From positions 1-60,064 of the forward strand of contig JAAZKE010000008.1 of the NCBI GenBank assembly GCA_012799995.1: 60,064 nt of DNA, given 5' to 3'. This document shows, one piece after another, positions 1 through 8,681 of this stretch; within the stretch, counting starts at the first letter, position 1; each line of letters begins with the position of its first letter. Source of the DNA: Chloroflexota bacterium (GTDB lineage Bacteria; Chloroflexota; Anaerolineae; Anaerolineales; Anaerolineaceae). Made by a program: the position numbers and the translations under genes. The notes under the pieces were generated by a model, which was not told the origin of the DNA, made no database searches, and was given only the letters and a program-made list of their open reading frames with translations.

Positions 1-497
1 AAAAATCCTGCGATAAAAGGTGAAATAAGATACCTGGCACCTCCTGCAACGCTCACCATACCGCTTGCCTTTGAATATTCCTCCTTGGTAAGAAGATCAG
101 TCACAGTTGCTTTGTAGGATGGCTCAAGAAGCGATGAAAATACGGAACTGACGAACACTCCTATACAGATCTGATACAGCGTTGCCTCTCCCCGCAGCAT
201 ACAGACAAGGATATAAACAAGCCCAAGCGCCGACAGACCATCCCCTATCATCATGAGGAGCCGTCTGTCATATCGGTCAGCGAGCACTCCTGCCGGAACG
301 CCCAACAGCAAGGTTGGCAGAAATGCCAGCAAGGTCACCAACGCCATGCTGCCGGCGCTTCCCGTCTTTTGAAATACATACACGCCAAGCCCAAAGCTGG
401 TGAGCCCCCCGCCTATCGCTGATATCAGTTCTCCGCTCCAAAGAAGCAGGAATTTACTGTAGTTTGTTTTCTTTCTCACATGTTGCTCCTGAACCAT
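1..497 (-). CDS. MFS drug-efflux-type transporter, C-terminus cut by window edge
   Basis: The minus strand is open from an ATG at 497 to the window edge, giving about 165 N-terminal residues that begin MVQEQHVRKKTNYSK. The protein shows successive hydrophobic helices and the MFS motif A region between helices 2 and 3 (GVPAGVLADRYDRR), which places it in the major facilitator superfamily; drug-exporter relatives are the closest in character. It would sit in the cytoplasmic membrane. The gene lies just downstream of a TetR repressor gene on the same strand, and a copy of the presumed TetR operator (504-520) lies immediately before its start codon, so its expression is probably repressor-controlled. 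The substrate cannot be told from the sequence. Confidence 0.85.
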   Translation of the reverse strand, partial: MVQEQHVRKKTNYSKFLLLWSGELISAIGGGLTSFGLGVYVFQKTGSAGSMALVTLLAFLPTLLLGVPAGVLADRYDRRLLMMIGDGLSALGLVYILVCMLRGEATLYQICIGVFVSSVFSSLLEPSYKATVTDLLTKEEYSKASGMVSVAGGARYLISPFIAGF

Positions 498-503
498 TTT
501 GTA

Positions 504-520
504 ACCGACAAGTTGTCGGT
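504..520. promoter_or_regulatory. TetR-type operator copy 1, upstream of the MFS gene
   Basis: The 17-nt sequence ACCGACAAGTTGTCGGT is a perfect palindrome with 8-nt arms around a central G. The identical sequence occurs at 1230-1246, upstream of the TetR gene. This copy lies 7 nt before the MFS start codon. Binding by the neighbouring TetR protein is inference from the paired placement. Confidence 0.75.
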
Positions 521-575
521 AAGAAGTTAAAATTTATGGGATTTACCGCAAATCACGATAAGTCCCATTGCCTAT

Positions 576-1202
576 TTATCTGGAAAAGATCTTGATAATT
601 GCCGCTGTAAGGCTGCCTTCCTTTGCACCGAGAATCCTCTCGGTATGATAGATAAAAGCCCTGCTCTTTTTTTCCTTTTGCCCGGAAGATAAGCAGGCAA
701 GCTCATCAAAAGCAGTGTTCGAATAAATCACAATCATCTCTGCCGCATCCTCAGGGTATTTTGTATCAAATATGCCGATCGTATTCCCCTCTTCAATCAG
801 CTTCGTAAACAAAGGAACCACTCCGTTGATAACGCTCTCCTGCATCTTCTGGTGAAGCAAAGCATTTTGGGGCTTATGCATCTGCGCCAATACCTCAACA
901 CCGACTCCGCTGTCTACATTCAACGCCAGAACTGATCCGGTAAGACGCTCCAGAAGCGGAATTTCCCGATCTGCAATGATCGCCGCTGCCTGTGCGATCT
1001 TTTTGCGCCTCATTCTCTCTACGATTGCATCAAGGATCTCTTCTTTGGATTCGAAATGGTAATACAGCGTACCGCGTGCAATGCCGATCTTATTAATAAT
1101 GTCGTTTGTGCTGGCATTATCAAATCCTTTCTCTATAAACAGCTGCTCTGCCACGTCAAGGATTTCGTTTTTTCTCTCGTCTGCAGGCTTTACAACTCTC
1201 AT
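576..1202 (-). CDS. TetR/AcrR family transcriptional repressor
   Basis: This 208-residue protein has the usual TetR size. An N-terminal helix-turn-helix spans roughly residues 12-58, with the characteristic stretch GIARGTLYYHFESKEEIL. The remainder is a helical ligand-binding and dimerisation domain without specific motifs. The ATG at 1202 is the natural start. The gene is on the same strand as, and just upstream of, the MFS exporter. Two copies of one 17-nt palindrome flank it, one before its own start and one before the exporter, so it probably represses both genes and is released by an exporter substrate. The inducer is unknown. Confidence 0.9.
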   Translation of the reverse strand: MRVVKPADERKNEILDVAEQLFIEKGFDNASTNDIINKIGIARGTLYYHFESKEEILDAIVERMRRKKIAQAAAIIADREIPLLERLTGSVLALNVDSGVGVEVLAQMHKPQNALLHQKMQESVINGVVPLFTKLIEEGNTIGIFDTKYPEDAAEMIVIYSNTAFDELACLSSGQKEKKSRAFIYHTERILGAKEGSLTAAIIKIFSR

Positions 1203-1229
1203 GGTCTCTTTGATCCTTCCCTGTCTACA

Positions 1230-1246
1230 ACCGACAAGTTGTCGGT
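1230..1246. promoter_or_regulatory. TetR-type operator copy 2, upstream of the tetR gene
   Basis: This is an identical copy of ACCGACAAGTTGTCGGT, here extended to a 19-nt palindrome by flanking A and T (1229-1247). It lies 28 nt upstream of the TetR start codon, where it would give autoregulation. The rest of the 1203-1579 intergenic stretch shows no other feature I could support. Confidence 0.75.
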
Positions 1247-1579
1247 TGATGAGTTTATATCATGATTTATCGCTTTTGTAAACCCGGAATGATATGACAA
1301 TTGTTACGTAACGTCGCGTAATCCTGACTAATTCCAAAATTTCTCTGAATCTGATTCTGATTCTTCAAATGCTTGTTCTTGCCGAGGTGCTATATCTTCA
1401 TTAGAGAATACAGCTTTCCCCTAAAACTTAGAATACCCCTGAGCAGCTGTTTTTTTGAAACTGTTAATTTGAATCAATCTCGGCATTCAATTTTGTGTTC
1501 TGATGCTGATATCGTGGTGTAGAATAAGGATATGTTCCTCCTTCCTATGAATTGATAACCTGACAAAGGAACATCGGTT

Positions 1580-4312
1580 ATGAGCAAGATTTTAGGTCTT
1601 TTTAAATCGGTTTTTGTCGAGATGATACAGGATGTCCTTTGCGAAGAAGGCGGAGGACATGTTCGTGAAAAAATCGAAGAAACTCAGTTGAAAAACAGGC
1701 TCAGTGAAAACTTTGAGCGTTACTTTAAAGAGCGCTATCAATCTTTAACCATATCTGAAGACTTTGATTTACATGAGTTAAACGATCATTTAATAAAATA
1801 CCTGTATACACGCGTGGCAATGTGTTTCATTGCCGACTCTTCTGAGAAAAGGTCATACTACAAAGACGCTCTGATAGCCTCTTCATACACGATAGCTGGC
1901 GCTGATACAAAAGCAAAACGACGAGGCGTCTATGCATATGTCGACTCTTTTCTGGAAGTGATCGAAAAAAACTTCATTTCAAAGGTAAATCGTAAAGACT
2001 GGTTTCTCGTTAATCGACAAACCGATGAGATTAAGCAAGCTTTAGCAACTTACATTGAGACTCAAAACGAAAAATTACAGGCGTTCATAAGCTATCACAA
2101 CTCTTTTGCCGAATACATAGATTCAAAAAAACTGGAGCCATTAAAAAGTGACTCAAATAAAAACCTCTTAGATCCCAACCTGTTGTTTCACTACTTAAAC
2201 CCTGAAATTGGTTTCGTCAGACGGGATGCTCCGTTTAAATTTCTGGATGAATTTTTAGATGATGATGCTGCCTTGCTTTGCCTGGCAATCACCGGATACG
2301 GAGGCATTGGAAAAAGCAGGCTGATGTATCAGTACATACGGGAGCTGCTCCATAACTTGGAATGGAAAGCTGTGATGTTGGACCGTTCTTCAGTCGATAG
2401 AGTGTGTGAATCCAAGGAGTGGAATTATCCTAAAAACTTGTTGCTGGTCATCGATTATGCCGCTGAAAAGGCAGAAATCATTGGGAAATGGATTCGAGCT
2501 ATTCAGCAATCCCGCAGCTGCCCTCTCAAAATGCGCATTGTCCTGCTGGAACGCCAGGGGGTAACCAAGGCAAATGAGCAGACCATCCAACCTCTCTGGT
2601 ACCAGCAAATATACGAGGCATCCGGCAAAATGCTGGGAAACATCCAATACCCGCCCCGGAATGGTTTTTATGAACTGCCTCTGTTCAATAAAGAAGAGAT
2701 GTTCCAGGTGATGGACATGCATCCGCAGGCAAAGTCCAAGCTTACCCAGGCAGTAAAAAAGGAGATCTATAACAAAATTGTCAGCTTTTCTGACGGTTAT
2801 CAGGACGAACGCTTCAATACACCTTTGATCGCCCTGTTGTTGGTGGATGCACACGTGAATGGCGAAGACCTCCCTGACCCTGAACAGTTGATGGAATATG
2901 TGATTAGGCGGAACAAAGATTCATGGGAGCGTACTTTTTCATCTTATGGTAAAAATGAAGATTTGGTAAAGGCTTTAGAGCGTTCGATGGTCTATGCAAC
3001 CGCAACGGGTGGATGCGATCTTACCAAGTTGCCAGCGCCTTTGGCTGATGACAAAGAATTATTAATCGATACGCTTGAAATGGATGGAATGAACCAGTTG
3101 CCGGCTTTGATTGCCGGAGATGATCAACAACACCATCAATTAGAGCCTTTAAAACCGGATATTATTGGAGAGTATTTTGTACTTGATTACATTAACCGGA
3201 ATCGCTACGCGGATAACTGTAAGGGAATGATTGAGGCTTGCTGGAAAAAGTCTGATGAGTTTTTGTCTTTCCTCATCCGTTGTGTGCGCAGCTACTTGGG
3301 TAAATTTCAAGTCCTGGTTTTTGAAGAACCGCCGATCTTGTTTCAAGGCGCTGATTCTGGTTATCAGTCAAGAGTATTGTTCGAAATGACTACACTGCCG
3401 GGAAAAAACCTCTGTCAAGAGGCTGTTAAGCACATAAATCGCTTATATCAGGAACGTAAAGAACTGCAACTGGCAAAAATTCTTGCAATGGGTCTGATCA
3501 ACCTTTCCGCCAGTCAAGAGGAGGTTGAAGCCCGTCAAACTGTCGCTGAACTCAAAGCGCTCAGTGAGCGATGGCCTGGAAAACCGGAGATAGCGCTTGC
3601 TTATGCAAAGGGTCTGTTCAACCTTTCCTTTGAACAAAAGGATGTTAAAGCCCGTCAAACTGTTGATGAACTAAAAACGTTCAGTAAAAAATGGCCTGAA
3701 AACCCGGAGATTGCGTTTGAGTATGCAAAGGGTCTGGTCAATCTTTCTGCCAGACAAAAAGAGATAGCTGCTTGTCAAAAAACTGTTGATGAGCTACAAA
3801 CGCTCAGTGAACAATGGCCTGAAAGTTCAGAGATTGCGCTGAGGTATGCAATGGGTCTGGTCAATCTTTCCACCAGACAAGAAGGAGTCGCTGCTTGTCA
3901 AAAAACTGTTGATAAACTAAAAGCATTCAGTGAACAATGCCCTGAAAACTCGGAGAGAATACTGATGTATGCAAGGGGGCTGTTCAACCTTTCCATTAAA
4001 CAAGAGGAAGTTGAAGCCCGTCAAACTGTTGATGAACTAAAAATGTTCAGTAAACAATGGCCTGAAAGCTCGGGGATTGCGCTTGCGTATGCATTGGGTC
4101 TGGTCACATTTTTCGCCAAAAAAGGAGAGGATAAAGAGTTGATTGTTAGTGAGTTAAAAGAACTCTGTGATAAACACCCTGAAATCCTTGAGAAAACGCT
4201 GGAGTATGCAAAATCAGGCGTTAACCATCTAAAAGGACAAAATGAACCGGATGTCTTGCGTGCAATTCAAAAACTTGAGTATCTCATTCAGAACCTGGAA
4301 AAACGCCGATAA
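1580..4312 (+). CDS. STAND-type NTPase with C-terminal TPR-like repeats
   Basis: A 910-residue cytoplasmic protein in three parts. Residues 1-230 form an unrecognised helical N-terminal region. Residues about 235-500 are a P-loop NTPase: Walker A GYGGIGKS lies at 239-246 and a Walker B-like LLLVIDYA near 288-295, as in STAND ATPases. From about residue 635 there are six tandem repeats of 40-41 residues, each with a core like AKGLxNLS followed by a helix ending in WPExxEIA, resembling TPR/Sel1-type superhelical repeats. The start ATG has AAAGGA about 10 nt upstream. STAND proteins with repeat sensors are signal-triggered oligomerising switches, and many in bacteria are anti-phage. The gene stands alone, and no effector domain is recognisable, so a defence role is inference only. 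Confidence 0.7.
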   Translation: MSKILGLFKSVFVEMIQDVLCEEGGGHVREKIEETQLKNRLSENFERYFKERYQSLTISEDFDLHELNDHLIKYLYTRVAMCFIADSSEKRSYYKDALIASSYTIAGADTKAKRRGVYAYVDSFLEVIEKNFISKVNRKDWFLVNRQTDEIKQALATYIETQNEKLQAFISYHNSFAEYIDSKKLEPLKSDSNKNLLDPNLLFHYLNPEIGFVRRDAPFKFLDEFLDDDAALLCLAITGYGGIGKSRLMYQYIRELLHNLEWKAVMLDRSSVDRVCESKEWNYPKNLLLVIDYAAEKAEIIGKWIRAIQQSRSCPLKMRIVLLERQGVTKANEQTIQPLWYQQIYEASGKMLGNIQYPPRNGFYELPLFNKEEMFQVMDMHPQAKSKLTQAVKKEIYNKIVSFSDGYQDERFNTPLIALLLVDAHVNGEDLPDPEQLMEYVIRRNKDSWERTFSSYGKNEDLVKALERSMVYATATGGCDLTKLPAPLADDKELLIDTLEMDGMNQLPALIAGDDQQHHQLEPLKPDIIGEYFVLDYINRNRYADNCKGMIEACWKKSDEFLSFLIRCVRSYLGKFQVLVFEEPPILFQGADSGYQSRVLFEMTTLPGKNLCQEAVKHINRLYQERKELQLAKILAMGLINLSASQEEVEARQTVAELKALSERWPGKPEIALAYAKGLFNLSFEQKDVKARQTVDELKTFSKKWPENPEIAFEYAKGLVNLSARQKEIAACQKTVDELQTLSEQWPESSEIALRYAMGLVNLSTRQEGVAACQKTVDKLKAFSEQCPENSERILMYARGLFNLSIKQEEVEARQTVDELKMFSKQWPESSGIALAYALGLVTFFAKKGEDKELIVSELKELCDKHPEILEKTLEYAKSGVNHLKGQNEPDVLRAIQKLEYLIQNLEKRR
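3491..4130 (+). repeat. Six in-frame tandem repeats, 120-123 bp, inside the STAND gene
   Basis: Copies begin near 3491, 3611, 3731, 3854, 3977 and 4097, each starting with a GGTCTG(A/G/T)TCAACCTTTC-like block. The period is 120 or 123 bp (40 or 41 codons). Copies 2-5 are still similar at DNA level, which suggests recent duplication and possible copy-number variation of the sensor domain. Confidence 0.85.
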
Positions 4313-4430
4313 TATCTGATCTGATTTTTCCCCAACGTTTCTACAGGTGATCCTTTTTTTAAGGAAAAGCATTTATTTTTACCATCCTCAAATTCATAGA
4401 TGAATTGCTTTTAACCCCTTACTTATGTTA

Positions 4431-4458
4431 CCATATAGGTAATATATTACCTATATGG
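4431..4458. promoter_or_regulatory. 28-bp perfect palindrome, probable MarR operator
   Basis: The half-site CCATATAGGTAATA is followed directly by its exact reverse complement, giving a 28-bp palindrome with no spacer. Its right end merges with the ribosome binding site GGGAGG (4457-4462) of the flavodoxin gene. A MarR-family gene is the second gene of this operon, so autoregulation by binding here is the simplest reading. Confidence 0.75.
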
Positions 4459-4474
4459 GAGGCTGGGAAACGCT

Positions 4475-5023
4475 ATGAAGTCTTTAATCCTTTATCGCTC
4501 AGAATACGGCAGCACTGAACAATACGCCCACTGGATTCAGGAAGCGTTATCTTCTGATTTGGATCGCTTCGATAATCTGGGAAAATACAACATCGAAGAT
4601 TATGACCTTGTCATTGTCGGGGAAGGCGTTTATGCAGGGAAACTGAAGACGCCGAAGCAGTTGATTCCGATCATGGAAAAATATCCTGATAAAAAATATA
4701 TCTTCTTTATGGTTGGAATAGCTGATATGGAAGATCAGGAAAATCGGAAAAATCTTTATGGTGATCTTACTAAAGCCATGGGGAACGCCATTGAGAAAAC
4801 GAAGGTATTTTTCCTGCGCGGGGCGCTGGATTACAGCAGGCTGAACTTCAAACACAAAACCATGATGTGGATGTTGGTTAACTATCTGAAAAGAAAGCCC
4901 GAAAAAGATCTGCCAAAAGATGCGGATAAACTCATCAGCACGTATGGCAGGAGAGTCAGTTTTATCGATAAAGATTCTATCAAGCCGCTGATAAGATATG
5001 TAAACGGGGAATCTTCTGAATGA
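4475..5023 (+). CDS. Flavodoxin domain protein
   Basis: A 182-residue protein opening MKSLILYRSEYGSTEQYA, a typical flavodoxin FMN-phosphate loop (S/T-x-x-G-S/N-T) at about residues 8-14. The beta-alpha pattern continues with DLVIVGEGVYAGKLKTP, as in the HemG-like or menaquinone-linked flavodoxin subfamily. It should be a soluble FMN-binding electron carrier or oxidoreductase. GGGAGG precedes the ATG. The stop overlaps the following MarR gene by 4 nt, so the two are co-translated, and the upstream palindrome implies that MarR senses a condition, perhaps redox, for which this flavodoxin is the response. The partner enzyme is unknown. Confidence 0.8.
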   Translation: MKSLILYRSEYGSTEQYAHWIQEALSSDLDRFDNLGKYNIEDYDLVIVGEGVYAGKLKTPKQLIPIMEKYPDKKYIFFMVGIADMEDQENRKNLYGDLTKAMGNAIEKTKVFFLRGALDYSRLNFKHKTMMWMLVNYLKRKPEKDLPKDADKLISTYGRRVSFIDKDSIKPLIRYVNGESSE

Positions 5024-5490
5024 AATTAGACGATTATATTAAGCAAAAAGGGGAAACGACAGAAGGGAAGATGTCCGTCCTGTTTTTTTCTCTTTTTGTT
5101 ATAACCAATCGCATTGAGACAATCTACAATGCCGGCATGGAAGAATTAACTTTAAAGCAGCTGATGCTCTTGATCCTGGTTTCCATTTCGGAAGGGGAGA
5201 CCTTCACAAGATATGGACAGATCATGGGGTCTTCCAGGCAAAATATAAAGACCCTGGCTAATGCGCTTGAGAAAAAATCCTATGTTTCAATCAGACAGGA
5301 TAAAAACGACCGCAGAGCCTGCGGTATCTTCTTAACGGATAAAACGGCAAAACATTTTAAAGATACGGACGATACCTATACCAAACAGATTCTTCGTCTC
5401 TTCTCAGAATTTACAGAGGATGAGATTAATTTATTCTCCACCTTTATTCCAAAACTTATGACAGGAATTCAAAAAATGGACAATACATGA
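5020..5490 (+). CDS. MarR family transcriptional regulator
   Basis: A 156-residue winged-helix protein. The recognition region GSSRQNIKTLANALEKKSYV and the wing SIRQDKNDRRACGIFLTD match MarR proteins, whose wing typically carries an acidic-basic D-x-R-R motif. Helices at both ends would form the dimer interface. The ATG overlaps the flavodoxin stop (ATGA, 5020-5023). It probably acts on the 28-bp palindrome upstream of the operon. It has no cysteine-rich sensor motif that would identify a thiol-based switch. Confidence 0.85.
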   Translation: MKLDDYIKQKGETTEGKMSVLFFSLFVITNRIETIYNAGMEELTLKQLMLLILVSISEGETFTRYGQIMGSSRQNIKTLANALEKKSYVSIRQDKNDRRACGIFLTDKTAKHFKDTDDTYTKQILRLFSEFTEDEINLFSTFIPKLMTGIQKMDNT

Positions 5491-5625
5491 TCGTGAAACA
5501 GCTTAAAAACAGTACTATTCCTGATAGCCGTTTATAACGAGTTTACGACTTGTTTCAAATAAGATTGTTCCTGATGCCAAAAGGCTTCCTGTCAAAGGAG
5601 CCTCGTCCCATTCAAGCCCAACGAT

Positions 5626-6270
5626 TCAGGATGATACCTTTTGGCAAACCGCTTCTAAAGGACAACCCGTGCAGTCCATTTTCTTTTTGCAGTGCTCCTT
5701 GCCGTTATGCACAATCAGGGCATGAAAGTGGTTATAGATCACTGCGTCCTGAGGAAGCTCATTTTCACAGAAGTTCTTCACTTCCATGTACGTCTTTCCG
5801 GCGTCAATCGGAAAACGTTTGAAGAACCTCATGGTATAGGCGTCTACTACAAAGGTTGGAAAATCAAAAGCGTAAAGAAGAATGGAATCCGCCGTCTCGT
5901 TGCCGATTCCCTGAACCTGTAAAAGTTCTGCGCGAATCTCCGGCAGAGGGCGGATTTTTATTAAATCAATGTCGCAGTCATAGCTCATAAACCATTCGGC
6001 AACGGCTTTCAGGTACTGCGACTTTTGCCTGAAATAACCCGCGGGACGGATAATTTCCTGAATTTCCTCCATTGACAAGTTCAGGATTTGCTCAGGGGTT
6101 AAATTTCCATCGAACCGCGCGATTGCCTTTTCTACATTTGTCCAGGCCGTATTCTGTGTAAGGATTGCGCCAACGATCACCTCAAAAGGCGTGTCAGCTG
6201 GCCACCAACGGAGATTGCCGTAGTGAGAATACAGCGTTTGATAGATTTTTTCCAGGTCCCGCAGCGACAG
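5626..6270 (-). CDS. Endonuclease III-related HhH-GPD DNA glycosylase; start uncertain
   Basis: This is a base-excision repair glycosylase of the HhH-GPD superfamily. The helix-hairpin-helix LLQVQGIGNETADSILLYA is followed by the catalytic-region aspartate in FVVDAYTMRFF. Four C-terminal cysteines (CKKKMDCTGCPLEAVC) give C-x5-C-x2-C-x5-C, one residue shorter in the first gap than the classical C-x6-C-x2-C-x5-C of endonuclease III, and should hold a [4Fe-4S] cluster. The first ordinary start is a GTG at 6180, but the frame stays open upstream for 30 residues (LEKIYQTLYSHYG, then RWWPADTPFE) that look like the conserved N-terminus of this subfamily. No ATG, GTG or TTG lies in that extension; CTG codons at 6270 and 6264 follow a GAGGGAG Shine-Dalgarno-like sequence. 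I use 6270; 6180 is the conservative alternative. Confidence 0.75.
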   Translation of the reverse strand: MSLRDLEKIYQTLYSHYGNLRWWPADTPFEVIVGAILTQNTAWTNVEKAIARFDGNLTPEQILNLSMEEIQEIIRPAGYFRQKSQYLKAVAEWFMSYDCDIDLIKIRPLPEIRAELLQVQGIGNETADSILLYAFDFPTFVVDAYTMRFFKRFPIDAGKTYMEVKNFCENELPQDAVIYNHFHALIVHNGKEHCKKKMDCTGCPLEAVCQKVSS

Positions 6271-6282
6271 ATTCTCCCTCTC

Positions 6283-7011
6283 TTATTCCGGATACCGATA
6301 GGTTTTTTTCCCAAGCGTGCTGCGGCCATAGTTGATAGCAGCGGTGGGGCAGTTGTGAAGGCATTTTAAACAATGATCACATGTGTTCTTTTTCCAGAAG
6401 GGACGACCTTGAAACAATTCAATTGCCTGAACCGGGCAATTCCGCGCACATTTCCCGCAACTGATGCATGCCTCACTTACCGTAAAAGGTTTCGTGTAAC
6501 GGAATCTTGAATAGATGGCATGCACAATCCATCCCAACATTCTCGTAAGGCGTGAGCTGGAATAAGGTTTTACCTGTCCACTGAGGATTTGCTGGAGTCG
6601 GTTTTCTGCTGTGTACAGAAGTTGCTTCTGTACATCTGGTTCAGGCACCTTATGAAGAATCACATAATTTGTCACCATGACCAGATCGTAAACCTCAGCC
6701 TGTGGCAGATTGTTCGCCCGTAATACCCGGTTGAGAAAAAAGTCTCCTGAGCCAAGATAGCCGCCACAGGTGATGACTGCCACGATTTTATTGACATTTG
6801 AAAATTGGTGCAGTTTGAAGAAATCCTCGACCAGTTTGGACACGCCCCAAAAGCAGTTGTAGGTGACAATGAAGAGGGTTTCGCCGTCGGCCAATACATA
6901 ACGCTCCTTCTCCTCTGCTTTTGCCATATCGATCATTTTGCCCGGGTAATGCCTGTTTATTTCCCGTGCGACGTGATAGGAGTTGCCGGTTGAGCTGTAA
7001 TAAAGAATCAT
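6283..7011 (-). CDS. EFR1-type flavodoxin-ferredoxin fusion protein
   Basis: A 242-residue protein. Residues 1-160 are flavodoxin-like, opening MILYYSSTGNSYHVA with the S-S-T-G-N phosphate loop. The C-terminal third carries two [4Fe-4S] ferredoxin motifs, CISCGKCARNCPVQAI and CDHCLKCLHNCPTAAI (C-x2-C-x2-C-x3-CP each). This is the architecture of EFR1-family ferrodoxins, presumed electron-transfer proteins of anaerobes. It lies 13 nt or less upstream of the glycosylase reading frame on the same strand and may be co-transcribed with it. A basic patch between the domains (SRFRYTKPF) has no known function. The electron partners are unknown. Confidence 0.85.
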   Translation of the reverse strand: MILYYSSTGNSYHVAREINRHYPGKMIDMAKAEEKERYVLADGETLFIVTYNCFWGVSKLVEDFFKLHQFSNVNKIVAVITCGGYLGSGDFFLNRVLRANNLPQAEVYDLVMVTNYVILHKVPEPDVQKQLLYTAENRLQQILSGQVKPYSSSRLTRMLGWIVHAIYSRFRYTKPFTVSEACISCGKCARNCPVQAIELFQGRPFWKKNTCDHCLKCLHNCPTAAINYGRSTLGKKTYRYPE

Positions 7012-7061
7012 GATTAACTTCCCGAATTAAATGCTGATTTCCAGGTCTCTTGTTTTGTTGT

Positions 7062-7823
7062 TCAAGAACTTTCCCGCCGTATTACCTTGTCTAATTCTTT
7101 AAAAATCAGTTGCGGGGAAAACAACATTGTTTCACAATGCGATTTTCCCTGGAAACACGTTATAACACTGTTTTTATAATGCTTCGATATAAAATGTGCT
7201 GATTTTTTTGCAAGGAATTCATTGATTTTTGTTCCATGATAATAATAAATGTTAGTGTTTTGATTATCCAGATTATCTGATAATTGAAAATTTACCACGC
7301 CCTTTATGCAGTTGCGTATTGTGGTATCTGTCATAGCGTCAAGCACTTTTAAAAAGTCATCGAAAAAATCTTCCGGGCATGTCTTTCTTGCCTGTTCTAA
7401 TGTCTTTTTATCCCTTTGTTGTGATTTATGGGTTACTTTCAAATAAAAATGAAGCATCATTTTTTCTGCAAAACGATTAAGAGCTGTAAGCGGGGAACCG
7501 TCAAAAATCAGGTTTTCGATTTTTAATCGACCGTTCTGCCACAGCGTCGCAGCGAAAACACCGCCCATGGACATGGCGTAAACAGCAAAGACATCTCTGC
7601 CGTATTTGGAAATGGAATAGCCTTCAAATTCTTCAGCGGTTTCAGAAAATGAAATGAAGTCCTCTGCATGATTTGGATAATGCCCGGGCATGATTGGAAC
7701 AATAATGTGAAAATCACTCTTGTAATAATCTATATACTTATTCCACATTTGATAAGGCATTTGGAATCCATGTATCAGAACAATTTTTCTTTTTGACTTG
7801 TCACCAAATTCCAAGACTTCCAA
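7062..7823 (-). CDS. Alpha/beta hydrolase fold protein
   Basis: A 253-residue protein with the oxyanion-hole motif HGF near residue 19, the nucleophile elbow AMSMGG (G-x-S-x-G variant with M before S) near residue 86, and a C-terminal SHCE that supplies a candidate catalytic histidine. The likely start is TTG at 7823, with GGGAG about 8 nt upstream; the nearby ATG is out of frame. It would be a cytoplasmic esterase or lipase-like hydrolase of unknown substrate. It is 50 nt upstream of the EFR1-type gene on the same strand, so an operon is possible. Confidence 0.7.
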   Translation of the reverse strand: MEVLEFGDKSKRKIVLIHGFQMPYQMWNKYIDYYKSDFHIIVPIMPGHYPNHAEDFISFSETAEEFEGYSISKYGRDVFAVYAMSMGGVFAATLWQNGRLKIENLIFDGSPLTALNRFAEKMMLHFYLKVTHKSQQRDKKTLEQARKTCPEDFFDDFLKVLDAMTDTTIRNCIKGVVNFQLSDNLDNQNTNIYYYHGTKINEFLAKKSAHFISKHYKNSVITCFQGKSHCETMLFSPQLIFKELDKVIRRESS

Positions 7824-8150
7824 ATTTGCATCTCCCAGTAGATTCTAATTTAACCATAATTCAATCAGAAACATGGAAGCGGCTCAAGGCTTTATGGAAA
7901 ATTGAAGAATTGAATAAAGCCTGAGCCGACCGGAAGTTTAACGTTCACTCAAATAACGCATGATTTCGTCTGAGGTCAATTTTCGTACTTCTGGGTGTTT
8001 TTCTGTTTTCGGTAGAATAACATTCTTCACACATTTGGTTCATTGCCTTCATACTCTTATATTTCTTTGTTTCTTCGAAATATTCTGCTTTTCTGATTCC
8101 TTACTATTTGGAAGCCATGAAAACTTATTCGTTTCTCCCTTTTCCGGTCA
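7824..8150. other. Intergenic stretch, no supportable gene
   Basis: The stretch is AT-rich. The minus strand has an open frame of about 50 residues ending near 7955, with the segment MNQMCEECYSTENRK, but it lacks a convincing start and ribosome binding site. It may be debris from the same decay that broke the adjacent DUF4386 gene. I see no repeat or RNA signature. Confidence 0.4.
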
Positions 8151-8599
8151 TCACGAAACCTCTTTTGGGGAACTTTTAACGCCTTTTACGAGAAGCCATA
8201 CTGCCAGGGCCAGCTCCTGTAAGGCTATAGGAATATTTAAAGCCATAGCAACAGGTGCAAAACTGTTCATTCGCAAAAAGTACACCAATATGGTACTCAA
8301 CACCGCTAAAGGCATAGCGATAAGACCCCATATGGAGAGAACACGAGGAATCATATTCGATTTAAAGAAAGCATATAATAGAGCATTGCACCAATTCCCC
8401 ATGCTATCGTAGCTGTCAGCACGTAGACTCCAATCAATTCCAGCATAACCTGTAATATGGAATCTGCTTCTGCGTGAGGAAATGTCTGTGCGACGATCGA
8501 CATAAGTATGTAGCAAATCGGGATCAGCAGGTGAAAAATACCTTCTATCCCCCGGAAATTTTGATGCTCATTTGAATGATCCCACGTTTTCTGCAGGCG
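8151..8599 (-). pseudogene. DUF4386 family membrane protein remnant, frameshifted and N-terminally truncated
   Basis: Two minus-strand frames together give a DUF4386-like C-terminal half. The upstream frame reads FRGIEGIFHLLIPICYILM and then AWGIGAMLYYMLS before a stop. The downstream frame continues AFFKSNMIPRVLSIWGLIA and ends IALQELALAVWLLVKG. The switch lies near 8365-8385, where one frame must be lost for another, so a frameshift has occurred. The upstream frame meets a TAA at 8600-8602 with no start codon, so roughly the first half of a normal DUF4386 protein is absent. The intact family is polytopic membrane protein of unknown function. Confidence 0.7.
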
Positions 8600-8681
8600 T
8601 TATTTCATCAGAATCAACCAGTATATCCGCAGCTTTTCGCGGACATAGTTATTTTATAATTCGGATACGGATGGTTTTCAA

